A stretch of 6,053 nt of DNA, taken from contig JAEZEN010000031.1 in assembly GCA_023433185.1 (NCBI GenBank), positions 1 through 6,053 of the forward strand, read 5' to 3'. The notes under the pieces are model-generated. The model did no database searches. It saw only the letters and a list, made by a program, of their open reading frames with translations, and was not told the DNA's origin. Each line of letters begins with the position of its first letter. Position 1 is the first letter of the stretch. This document shows, in pieces, positions 1 to 6,053 of this stretch. A program made the position numbers and the translations under genes. This stretch comes from Pseudomonadota bacterium. GTDB taxonomy: Bacteria > Pseudomonadota > Alphaproteobacteria > Rhizobiales > Kaistiaceae.

Positions 1-955
1 TGACCGGGGGCATGGTCTCGAAGCGCGGCCCGTGGGAGGCGACCACGGCGGCGGCCTCGCCCCGGTTGCGGTTCTTGCCGCAGATCTCCGCGTGCAGGTT
101 GGCGGGCGCCGTCGACGACGGCCGGGCGCGGAAATTGCTGAGGTTCTGGCCCAGCAGCCCGCCGAGACCGCCGTTGAATCCCTTGTCGAGCAGCCCGGCG
201 GCGGTGATCGCACGCTGGTTGGCGGAGGTCTCCCCGAGAACCACCGCGATCAGCGTTCGCCCGTTCTTGGTGGCACTCGCCACGACATTGAACCCCGAGG
301 CACAGACGAATCCGGTCTTCATGCCGTTGGCGCCGCGGTAGTGATCGATGAGCGTGTTGTAGTTGCGGAGCACCTTGTTGCCGGCGCGGATCGCGGGAAT
401 GCGGAAATAGTCACGGTATTCCGGGAACTGCATCCAGATCGCGCGGGAGAGAACCGCGAGGTCGCGGGCCGTCGAATACTGGCCCTCGGCCGGCAGCCCG
501 TTCGGATTGCGGAACGTCGTCCCGTTCATCCCGAGCCGCTTGGCCTCGGCGTTCATCATCTTGACGAAGTTGGCCTCGCTGCCCGCGACCGCTTCCCCGA
601 GAGCGACGGCCATGTCATTGGCCGAGCGCACCAGCACCATCTTCAGGGCGTTGTCGACGGTGACCACCGTGCCGACCTTGTAGCCCATCTTGGACGGCGG
701 CTCCTTCGAGGCGTTCGCCGAGACCACGACCGGCGAGGTGAGCTTGAGCTGCCCGGACTTGAGCGCCTGGAACGTGAGATAAGCCGTCATCACCTTGGTG
801 ATGGACGCCGGCGCCCAGCGCCGGTCGGCGTCGCTGTGGGCGAGAACCGTGCCCTTGCCGACATCGACGACGATGTAGGCGGGGTCGGTCGCCGCCAGCG
901 CCGGCGCGCCTGCGAGCATCAGGAAGAATGCCGCGATCCCGAAAATCCGTCGCAA
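1..955 (-). CDS. D-alanyl-D-alanine carboxypeptidase, peptidase S11 family (3' end outside window)
   Basis: Penicillin-binding-type serine peptidase that removes the terminal D-alanine from peptidoglycan stem peptides in the periplasm. About 318 codons are visible and the frame is still open at the left edge, so the C-terminus is missing. All three S11 active-site motifs are present: SITK (residues 51-54, serine nucleophile and lysine), SAN (111-113) and KTG (213-215). I place the start at a TTG (955-953) because it gives a textbook signal peptide: MRR, a hydrophobic stretch, then an AxA-type cleavage site (ALA) near residue 21. A GAGG lies upstream. The next in-frame ATG (919-917) would cut into that signal peptide. 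The region after KTG (about 216-318) resembles the alphaproteobacterial members of the family; whether an SPOR or other C-terminal domain follows cannot be seen. The gene is divergent from the urease genes and probably unrelated in function. Family call is firm; the exact paralogue (DacA, DacC, DacF type) is not resolved. Confidence 0.95.
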   Translation of the reverse strand, partial: MRRIFGIAAFFLMLAGAPALAATDPAYIVVDVGKGTVLAHSDADRRWAPASITKVMTAYLTFQALKSGQLKLTSPVVVSANASKEPPSKMGYKVGTVVTVDNALKMVLVRSANDMAVALGEAVAGSEANFVKMMNAEAKRLGMNGTTFRNPNGLPAEGQYSTARDLAVLSRAIWMQFPEYRDYFRIPAIRAGNKVLRNYNTLIDHYRGANGMKTGFVCASGFNVVASATKNGRTLIAVVLGETSANQRAITAAGLLDKGFNGGLGGLLGQNLSNFRARPSSTAPANLHAEICGKNRNRGEAAAVVASHGPRFETMPPV

Positions 956-1022
956 AGTTCCAGCCTCAGCCCATGGGGCCAGTCCATCGCGCCCCAGCCT
1001 GCTCTCGTTCCGGTGGTCCTTT

Positions 1023-1050
1023 ACTAAACACAGCCCCAGGAGTTTGGCAA
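1023..1050 (-). promoter_or_regulatory. Possible sigma-70-type promoter for the carboxypeptidase gene
   Basis: On the minus strand, TTGCCA (1050-1045, five of six matches to TTGACA) is followed after 16 bases by TTTAGT (1028-1023, four of six matches to TATAAT). Transcription would start near 1016, giving a leader of about 60 bases before the TTG start. It is the best such pair in this otherwise GC-rich interval, but the -10 match is modest, so this is a candidate only. Confidence 0.35.
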
Positions 1051-1153
1051 AGAAACCGGACGGAACGAAGCTGCCTGTTTTTTGTGCGACATGCTGCTCC
1101 CTGCGCCGCTGCCGCCCGGCCCCGATCCTTGGCTGGCGTATGGTTCGCCGCCC

Positions 1154-1169
1154 TGGCATCATGATTGCG
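1154..1169 (+). promoter_or_regulatory. Sigma-54 (RpoN) -24/-12 promoter upstream of ureD
   Basis: TGGCATC, four bases (ATGA), then TTGCG matches the sigma-54 consensus TGGCACG-N4-TTGCW, with the critical GG (1155-1156) and GC (1167-1168) dinucleotides exactly ten bases apart. Transcription would begin near 1180, leaving a leader of roughly 38 bases before the chosen ureD start at 1218. Urease genes are nitrogen-regulated in many proteobacteria, and sigma-54 with NtrC is a known route, so the position makes sense. I did not find a convincing NtrC enhancer palindrome upstream, so the activator is not identified. Confidence 0.6.
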
Positions 1170-1217
1170 ATACCCATGGCGATGCGAGCGGGGACCGGGG
1201 AGCCTCACGGGAAGTTT

Positions 1218-2066
1218 ATGCCATTCGCCGTCTCCGACGCGATCGGGACCACCGGGCCGCCCGCGCTCCAGCGCGCCCGCGGCGTGGCGCGTCTCGCCGT
1301 GGCCGCGGTCGCGGGCCGCTCGCGGATTGCGTCGATGCACCAGTCCGGTTCCTCACGATTCCGCCTGCCCCGCCGTCCCCCGGACGCGCCGCTCGAAGCG
1401 GTTCTCCTCAACACCGCCGGCGGCATGACCGGCGGCGACCGCTTCGAGACCGACGTCGCCGTCGGGCCCGGCGCGGAGGCGGTGATCTCCTCGCAGGCCG
1501 CCGAGCGCATCTATCGCCGCTCGACCGGAACGGCGCGGGTCGAGACCCGCCTGACAGCGACGGGCGACGGCCGGCTATGGTGGCTGCCGCAGGAGACGAT
1601 CGTCTTCAATCGCGCCGCCGTCGCGCGGAGTCTCACGGCGGATGTCGACTCCGGGGCGACCCTCCTCGCCCTCGAGGCGGTCGTCCTCGGGCGCACTGCC
1701 ATGGGCGAGCGGCTCACCGACATCGCGATGACCGACGCCTGGCGCATCCGCCGCGACGGCCGGCTGGTCTTTGCCGACACGACACGGCTTGAAGGCGATG
1801 CGGTTTCGGTGATGAATGGCGCGGCAACCGGCGGCGGCGCCGTCGCGTTCGCGACGATGCTCCTCGTCGCGCCGGAGGCCGAACGCCATGTCGAACCCTT
1901 GCGCGCCGCCCTCGACGGCCTGCCGGGGGAGGCCGGCGTCAGCGGTTTCGAGGGGGTAACGGTGGTGCGCCTGCTCGCCGCGTCCGGACAGGCGCTCCTG
2001 GCGCTGGCGGCCCGGGCGGCGACCGTCGTCCGCGGCACCCCGATGCCCCGTGTCTGGAGCTTGTGA
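1218..2066 (+). CDS. ureD: Urease accessory protein UreD
   Basis: UreD (UreH) binds the urease apoprotein and, with UreF and UreG, delivers nickel to the active site in the cytoplasm. The 282-residue product is the usual length for the family. It shows the characteristic [14 protein letters not shown] segment (residues 63-76), the [12 protein letters not shown] segment (about 122-133), and the typical C-terminal PRVWSL. I chose ATG 1218 because GGGAAG lies four bases upstream and because it falls just downstream of the predicted sigma-54 start site. The frame is open further upstream (from a TTG at 1044, with ATGs at 1161 and 1182), but the extra residues look unlike UreD and the first two starts would precede the predicted transcript. 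It is the first gene of the urease cluster; ureA follows after 11 bases, which suggests one transcript. Confidence 0.95.
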   Translation: MPFAVSDAIGTTGPPALQRARGVARLAVAAVAGRSRIASMHQSGSSRFRLPRRPPDAPLEAVLLNTAGGMTGGDRFETDVAVGPGAEAVISSQAAERIYRRSTGTARVETRLTATGDGRLWWLPQETIVFNRAAVARSLTADVDSGATLLALEAVVLGRTAMGERLTDIAMTDAWRIRRDGRLVFADTTRLEGDAVSVMNGAATGGGAVAFATMLLVAPEAERHVEPLRAALDGLPGEAGVSGFEGVTVVRLLAASGQALLALAARAATVVRGTPMPRVWSL

Positions 2067-2077
2067 AGGGAAGGCGA

Positions 2078-2380
2078 ATGAACCTGACGCCGCGTGAAAA
2101 GGACAAGCTGCTGATCGCCATGGCGGCCGTCGTCGCCCGACGCCGCCTCGAAAGGGGGGTCAAGCTCAACTACCCGGAGGCGATCGCCCTCATCACCGAC
2201 TTGGTGGTCGACGGCGCGCGCGACGGCCGGAGCGTCGCCGACCTCATGGACGCCGGGGCGCACGTCGTCAGCCGCGACCAGGTGATGCCGGGGATCGCCG
2301 AGATGATCCCGGAGGTCCAGGTGGAGGCGACGTTCCCCGACGGCACCAAGCTGGTCACCGTCCATGAGCCGATCCGCTGA
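2078..2380 (+). CDS. ureA: Urease subunit gamma UreA
   Basis: Smallest structural subunit of urease; it packs against UreB and UreC in the cytoplasmic (alpha-beta-gamma)3 enzyme and does not itself bind nickel. The product is exactly 100 residues, the standard length of a stand-alone UreA, beginning [12 protein letters not shown] and carrying the family hallmarks [11 protein letters not shown] (about residues 29-39) and the VMPGIAEMI segment (about 69-77). The start at ATG 2078 is preceded by GGGAAGG; a short in-frame extension to 2063 would overlap the ureD stop and is not typical. The gene follows ureD by 11 bases and is followed after ten bases by the DUF1272 gene. It is a separate gene, not fused to ureB as in some lineages. 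Confidence 0.98.
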   Translation: MNLTPREKDKLLIAMAAVVARRRLERGVKLNYPEAIALITDLVVDGARDGRSVADLMDAGAHVVSRDQVMPGIAEMIPEVQVEATFPDGTKLVTVHEPIR

Positions 2381-2390
2381 GGAGGCATCG

Positions 2391-2648
2391 ATGCTGGCGC
2401 TTCGCCCGAATTGCGAGTGCTGCGACCGCGACCTGCCGCCGGCCTCGACGGAGGCGATGATCTGCACGTTCGAATGCACCTTCTGTGCGGACTGCGCAGC
2501 CGGGGTGTTCGCCGGGACATGCCCGAACTGCGGCGGTGAGCTGGTCCGGCGTCCGGTGCGGCCGGCGGCGAAGCTCTCGGCCAATCCTGCGTCGACGACG
2601 CGCGTGCTCCGCGACGGGGCCGATTGTGCGGGCCGCCGGGCGGCCTGA
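2391..2648 (+). CDS. DUF1272 small cysteine-rich protein
   Basis: An 85-residue protein of the DUF1272 family, with no established function. Nine cysteines lie in the first 47 residues (8, 10, 11, 25, 29, 32, 35, 44, 47), in CxCC, CxxxCxxC-xx-C and CPNCGG arrangements that look like one or two zinc-ribbon or treble-clef-like metal sites. The [19 protein letters not shown] stretch (44-62) is the recognisable family end; the last 20 or so residues look disordered. ATG 2391 is chosen because GGAGG (2381-2385) sits just upstream. The gene lies between ureA and ureB, ten bases after one and 11 before the other, so it is almost certainly co-transcribed with them. I recall the same placement in some rhizobial urease clusters. 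A metal-binding role linked to urease is possible but is only inference; zinc structural binding is equally likely. Confidence 0.88.
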   Translation: MLALRPNCECCDRDLPPASTEAMICTFECTFCADCAAGVFAGTCPNCGGELVRRPVRPAAKLSANPASTTRVLRDGADCAGRRAA

Positions 2649-2659
2649 GGAGGAGCGAC

Positions 2660-2971
2660 ATGATTCCAGGCGAGGTCATCGCCGCCGACGGCGAGATCGA
2701 ACTCAATGCGGGCCAGCCGACCGTGACCGTCGAGGTCGCCAATACGGGTGATCGTCCCATCCAGGTCGGATCGCACTATCACTTCTTCGAGACCAATCCG
2801 GCCCTGGATTTCGACCGGGAGAAGACGCGGGGCATGCGCCTCGACATCGCCGCGGGCAGTGCCGTCCGCTTCGAGCCGGGGCAGACCCGCACGGTGTCGC
2901 TGGTGCCCTATCGCGGCGACCGGATCGTCTTCGGATTCAACCAGAAAGTGATGGGCGCGCTCGACCCGTGA
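2660..2971 (+). CDS. ureB: Urease subunit beta UreB
   Basis: Beta structural subunit of cytoplasmic urease. The 103-residue product has the usual length and begins MIPGEV, with the hallmark [18 protein letters not shown] segment (about residues 34-51) and the [18 protein letters not shown]-terminal region. ATG 2660 is supported by AGGAGG ending seven bases upstream, overlapping the end of the DUF1272 gene. In most operons of this kind ureC follows within a few bases to a few hundred bases; here the next urease gene begins only at 5409. The last 35 bases of ureB also encode, on the opposite strand, the C-terminus of the regulator-like gene at 2937-3935. Confidence 0.97.
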   Translation: MIPGEVIAADGEIELNAGQPTVTVEVANTGDRPIQVGSHYHFFETNPALDFDREKTRGMRLDIAAGSAVRFEPGQTRTVSLVPYRGDRIVFGFNQKVMGALDP

Positions 2972-3935
2972 CGCTCGCTGCCGCCGTGCCCATGGCGGCG
3001 TAGGCGGCGGCGAAGAAGCCGGCAAGCGACGCCGCAAGCAGTGGCCGGCAGCAGAAGACGACGCCCTCCGCCTGACCCGGCGGCGCGGCTTCGCGGGCGA
3101 TCAGGCCCTGCCTCTCAGCCTCGCGCAGAAGGTTGAGCGCATGGCTCCGCGACACCCGCACCGAGCGGGCGAGGCTTGAGATCGATACCGCGAACGGCTC
3201 GCTGCCGGCCAGCGGCGCCGGCCCCGGCGCGGCAAGGGCCAGATGCAGGAGCACGAGGAGCCCGTTGTCGCGCTCGGCGATCGGCGCGATCGCCGGACAA
3301 TGATCGAGAAGCCGGAACCCGGAGCGGATCATGCCGCCGAGGGCGACGGCGAGGGCGCCGAAGACCGCGGGGTCGTCGAGTTCGGCCGCGACCGAGGCGG
3401 CGTCCGGCACGATCGGCGCCATCAGCTCGAGCTGGCGCCGCCACCGCGACCGGTAGGCAGCCTGCATCCGCTCTGTCGGCGCCAGCGGACGGCGGCGGAG
3501 ATCGCGCGCGCCCGCGACCGGCGCGACGTGCCCCGCCCAGCGCAGCAGCACGAGCAGCGCCTTGACCCGGCCACGGCTGCAGACGCCGACCTCCTCCGCC
3601 AGGTCGGCCATGCGCGACGCCGTGAGCCCCGCCTCGTCATGGAAATGAAGGTAGAGCGCCAGAATGCCGAACTGGGCACGGCCGCGGTCGCTGACGAGGC
3701 GGTTGAGCAGCCGGTTGCGGGCATGGGCCTCTACCAGCGCCTTCGCCGATTCCCTCGCCGCCGCCGGAAAGTGCGGATGGCGACCGATCCGCTCGATCAT
3801 GCCCTCCGGGACGGACGGAACGCCTTCGCGGGACCGGAGCGCCGGGCCAAGGCGGCCGGGAACGCTTCCGGCGCGGTCCGGCCAGTTTTTGATGTTGCCA
3901 CCGGTCCCCCGGTCGCTCAGATTCGGCGGCGGCAT
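2937..3935 (-). CDS. Putative regulator with two helix-turn-helix-like segments
   Basis: I do not recognise a named family. The 332-residue protein has no signal peptide or clear membrane segment. Two stretches look like helix-turn-helix or winged-helix DNA-binding units: about residues 104-137 ([15 protein letters not shown] followed by a basic helix) and about 249-282 ([19 protein letters not shown] then EAERQGLI). Between them lies an alanine- and leucine-rich helical region. A DNA-binding regulator is therefore the best guess. The start is uncertain: ATG 3935 has a weak AGGG eight bases upstream, while ATG 3800 would drop 45 Pro/Gly/Arg-rich residues that carry no obvious domain, but its GGAGG is only two bases away. 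The gene is divergent from the RTX gene, which it may control, and it runs tail-to-tail into ureB with a 35-base overlap. If the shorter start is right, the divergent intergenic region is 186 bases. Confidence 0.68.
   Translation of the reverse strand: MPPPNLSDRGTGGNIKNWPDRAGSVPGRLGPALRSREGVPSVPEGMIERIGRHPHFPAAARESAKALVEAHARNRLLNRLVSDRGRAQFGILALYLHFHDEAGLTASRMADLAEEVGVCSRGRVKALLVLLRWAGHVAPVAGARDLRRRPLAPTERMQAAYRSRWRRQLELMAPIVPDAASVAAELDDPAVFGALAVALGGMIRSGFRLLDHCPAIAPIAERDNGLLVLLHLALAAPGPAPLAGSEPFAVSISSLARSVRVSRSHALNLLREAERQGLIAREAAPPGQAEGVVFCCRPLLAASLAGFFAAAYAAMGTAAASVTGRARPSLSG
2980..2999 (+). other. GC hairpin just after ureB stop
   Basis: GCCGCC and GGCGGC form a perfect six-base-pair stem around an eight-base loop, starting nine bases after the ureB stop codon. 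There is no T-run after it, so it is not a standard intrinsic terminator. It also lies inside the coding region of the minus-strand gene, so it may be incidental or may shape the 3' end of the ureDAB message. Confidence 0.3.
3884..3914. promoter_or_regulatory. AT-richer patch and CCGGTC direct repeat upstream of the RTX gene
   Basis: An AT-richer patch (AGTTTTTGATGTTG, 3884-3897) stands out in very GC-rich sequence and is followed by two copies of CCGGTC (3901-3906 and 3909-3914), eight bases apart; the first lies within the palindrome ACCGGT. TTGCCA (3895-3900) could serve as a -35 for the plus-strand gene, with only a poor -10 (CAGATT) 17 bases later. The layout suits a divergent control region with an operator, but it overlaps the regulator's coding region if that gene starts at 3935. 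Confidence 0.3.
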
Positions 3936-3986
3936 GGAGGGCACCCTGGGGCAGGCAGCCCGGCAGATCCAAGGGGGGAGAGGGGC

Positions 3987-5279
3987 ATGGGTTTCGAAAT
4001 CGCTGATCTCCGAGGCATCGGCGCCGACTACAGGGGCCAGATGGTCGTGTATCTGGCGGCCGGGGACAACCCCATAACCGAGCTGGAGTGGGCGACGTAC
4101 ACGCCGGATCCGGGGTTCCTCCTGAACACCCCGCGCGGACCGGTGTTCGACGTCCTCAGCGTGATGAGCAGCCCCTACCAGCCGACGGGCGTCTTCACCT
4201 ACTTCACCGATACCAGCGGCTTCACCTGGCAGGCGGTGGCGGCCGTCGAGAACCGCGTCTACCCGTTCGACCCGGCGGACTATCCGGGCTATGTGCCGCC
4301 GCTCACCGATTCAGCCCAGGCCGGCTACGTCGTGCTCACCCCCATCCCGGGCACGGTCCAGTACAACAGCAACGACAAGAACCACGAGAACCTCTTCTAC
4401 GCCGAGGATTCCGGCGGAGCCCCGAAGCTCCAGCACTACGTCACCGACCCCTGGGGGAACGTCTATGTCCTCAAGTCGGTCAACGCCGCGAACGATACCC
4501 CGGAGAAGGTCGCCGCAGCAGTCGCGGCCGCGGTGCTTCCCGAGGGCTGGAGCAAGTCGAGCGGCTACCTGGCCGAGGACACGACCTATGTCCCCGTCTG
4601 GAGCGGCGACGTGGCCCACGCCAACGAATTCCGCGACAGCGCCGACAGCGCCTGGATGCAGATCGTGTGGGGCAAGTCAGGCTACACGCTGGCCGCCAAG
4701 ATCGGCGAGGGGCTGGAGATCTGGGGCGGCAACACGGACGACCTGGTGAAGGGCAACAGGGACCACAACGTCATCCATGGCGGCGCCGGCGACGACCTCA
4801 TCTTCGGCTGGCGGGGCAAGGACACGATCACCGGCGATGCGGGCAACGACGACCTGCGCGGCGGCCGGGGCGGAGATACGCTGCTCGGCGGCGAGGGCAA
4901 CGACAAGCTCAATGGCGGGCGGGGCGACGACGTTCTCATCGGCGGTCCCGGCAACGACAAGCTGAAGGGTGGCCGCGGCAACGACACCTTCCTCTACGAC
5001 GACCCGGACACGGGAAGGGACACGATCCTCGACTTCGACCGTCGCGGAAAGGACGTCATCGACCTCTCGGCGCTCGATGCCGACACCGGCACCGGCAAGA
5101 ACGACGCCTTCGTATTTGTCGGCCAGGCGAAGTTCAGCGGCACGGCCGGCGAGTTGCGCTACCGCCTGAAGGACGGCGATGCCGTCGTGCGGGGCGACAC
5201 GACCGGCAACGGCAAGGCCGACTTCGCCATCACCGTCCGCAAGGTCGACGCCCTGCACGCCGACGACTTCATCCTCTGA
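3987..5279 (+). CDS. RTX calcium-binding protein, probably secreted by a type I system
   Basis: A 430-residue protein with two parts. Residues 1 to about 245 form a domain I do not recognise, rich in Tyr, Trp, Pro and Asp, with no N-terminal signal peptide. Residues 247-336 are ten tandem glycine/aspartate-rich nonapeptides of the GGxGxDxUx type, the first two degenerate, which in RTX proteins fold into a calcium-binding parallel beta-roll. Residues 337-430 match the C-terminal region of serralysin-like type I substrates, including FVGQAKFSGTAGEL, VVRGDTTGNGKADFAI and the terminal DDFIL, where the uncleaved secretion signal normally lies. Export to the cell exterior is thus inferred. No zinc protease motif (HExxH) is present, so it is not a serralysin. 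ATG 3987 is chosen for the very strong GGGGGGAGAGGGG before it; the frame is open far upstream but that is antisense to the regulator. No ABC transporter or membrane fusion gene lies in the window. Confidence 0.9.
   Translation: MGFEIADLRGIGADYRGQMVVYLAAGDNPITELEWATYTPDPGFLLNTPRGPVFDVLSVMSSPYQPTGVFTYFTDTSGFTWQAVAAVENRVYPFDPADYPGYVPPLTDSAQAGYVVLTPIPGTVQYNSNDKNHENLFYAEDSGGAPKLQHYVTDPWGNVYVLKSVNAANDTPEKVAAAVAAAVLPEGWSKSSGYLAEDTTYVPVWSGDVAHANEFRDSADSAWMQIVWGKSGYTLAAKIGEGLEIWGGNTDDLVKGNRDHNVIHGGAGDDLIFGWRGKDTITGDAGNDDLRGGRGGDTLLGGEGNDKLNGGRGDDVLIGGPGNDKLKGGRGNDTFLYDDPDTGRDTILDFDRRGKDVIDLSALDADTGTGKNDAFVFVGQAKFSGTAGELRYRLKDGDAVVRGDTTGNGKADFAITVRKVDALHADDFIL
4725..4994 (+). repeat. Ten RTX nonapeptide repeats (27-bp units)
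   Basis: Ten consecutive 27-base units encode nonapeptides of the RTX gene. Units three to ten (4779-4994) fit the consensus well, for example GGAGDDLIF, GDAGNDDLR, GGEGNDKLN and GGRGNDTFL; units one and two (GGNTDDLVK, GNRDHNVIH) are degenerate. The DNA copies differ from one another at many positions, so the array looks old rather than a recent expansion. Confidence 0.9.
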
Positions 5280-5291
5280 CGGTGCCGTCAG
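5276..5291 (+). other. Inverted repeat overlapping the RTX stop codon
   Basis: CTGACGG and CCGTCAG form a perfect seven-base inverted repeat separated by TG, which would fold as a six-base stem with a four-base loop. It starts within the RTX stop codon. Only a short TTT (5298-5300) follows, several bases away, so it would be at most a weak terminator. It could separate the RTX message from ureC or stabilise its 3' end. Confidence 0.35.
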
Positions 5292-5408
5292 GCATCGTTT
5301 GTGCATGGCGGCTCCCGCCCGGTTAGCCATCCGCGATTCGGCCGGCTTCCGGCGCAAGAAGGAGGAGGGTAGCTTCAGGGCGACCCGACAGCCGACGAGG
5401 AACGACCC
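5280..5408 (+). other. Leader region between the RTX gene and ureC
   Basis: These 129 bases contain no gene that I can support. They hold a small perfect inverted repeat (GCCGG-CTT-CCGGC, 5341-5353), a strong Shine-Dalgarno-like AAGGAGGAGGG (5359-5369) with no start codon at a suitable distance, and the GAGG (5397-5400) that serves ureC. I see no good sigma-54 or sigma-70 promoter, although GC-rich alphaproteobacterial promoters can be hard to spot by eye. Confidence 0.5.

Positions 5409-6053
<645 letters not shown>

Noticed and set aside
32..1027. Long plus-strand open frame of 331 codons opposite the carboxypeptidase
   Set aside because: It is antisense to a gene with intact SITK, SAN and KTG motifs; its Arg/Gly/His/Asp-rich product is typical of shadow frames in GC-rich DNA.
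1078..1083. T-run as part of an intrinsic terminator
   Set aside because: The preceding sequence offers only a four-base GGCA/TGCC stem around a loop of over 20 bases, and no upstream plus-strand gene ends here.
1044..1217. N-terminal extension of UreD to a TTG at 1044
   Set aside because: The extra residues do not resemble UreD, would exceed family length, and most lie upstream of the predicted sigma-54 transcription start.
1511..3037. Minus-strand open frame of 508 codons across ureD, ureA and ureB
   Set aside because: It runs antisense to four well-supported genes and has a low-complexity Arg/Ser/Pro/Ala-rich product with no domain.
3243..3986. Upstream in-frame extension of the RTX protein
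   Set aside because: It is antisense to the regulator-like gene, its residues are Arg-rich and unstructured, and ATG 3987 has a very strong ribosome binding site.
4725..4994. Regular 27-base periodicity as a CRISPR or DNA satellite
   Set aside because: The periodicity comes from RTX nonapeptide codons; the units are adjacent with no spacers and vary in DNA sequence.
4088..5326. Plus-strand open frame of 412 codons overlapping the RTX gene
   Set aside because: It is an Arg-rich alternate frame of the RTX gene without recognisable domains or a ribosome binding site.
2972..5408. A mobile element carrying the RTX/regulator pair
   Set aside because: I found no transposase, integrase, terminal inverted repeats or target duplication at the edges; transfer remains possible but is not shown.

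Overview
The window is GC-rich chromosomal DNA whose urease gene order and protein sequences suggest an alphaproteobacterium, probably of the Hyphomicrobiales (Rhizobiales). This is inferred from gene content, GC-rich third codon positions and the UreD/UreA/UreB/UreC sequences; no species can be named. It holds the first part of a urease operon on the plus strand, preceded by a divergent cell-wall gene.

Layout: (1) 1-955, minus strand: a D-alanyl-D-alanine carboxypeptidase (peptidase S11) with a signal peptide and all three active-site motifs, cut off by the window's left edge. (2) 956-1217: a divergent intergenic region with a good sigma-54 type -24/-12 element facing the urease genes and a weaker sigma-70-like element facing the carboxypeptidase. 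(3) 1218-2971, plus strand: ureD, ureA, a small cysteine-rich DUF1272 gene and ureB, tightly spaced, each with its own ribosome binding site. (4) 2937-5279: an unusual interruption of the urease operon, made of a minus-strand gene for a probable regulator with two helix-turn-helix-like segments, whose 3' end overlaps the end of ureB, and a divergent plus-strand gene for an RTX calcium-binding protein with ten nonapeptide repeats and a type I secretion type C-terminus. (5) 5280-5408: a leader with small inverted repeats. (6) 5409 to the right edge: the first 215 codons of ureC, including the first two nickel-ligand histidines.

How it works together: UreA, UreB and UreC are the gamma, beta and alpha subunits of urease, which hydrolyses urea to ammonia and carbamate; UreD is part of the nickel-insertion machinery, and the other accessory genes presumably lie beyond the right edge. 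The sigma-54 element fits nitrogen-starvation control. The RTX/regulator pair splits ureDAB from ureC, so ureC must rely on readthrough across about 2.4 kb or on a promoter of its own. That arrangement, together with an RTX N-terminal region I do not recognise, is the most notable thing here. I see no tRNA, rRNA, CRISPR array, insertion sequence or attachment site.
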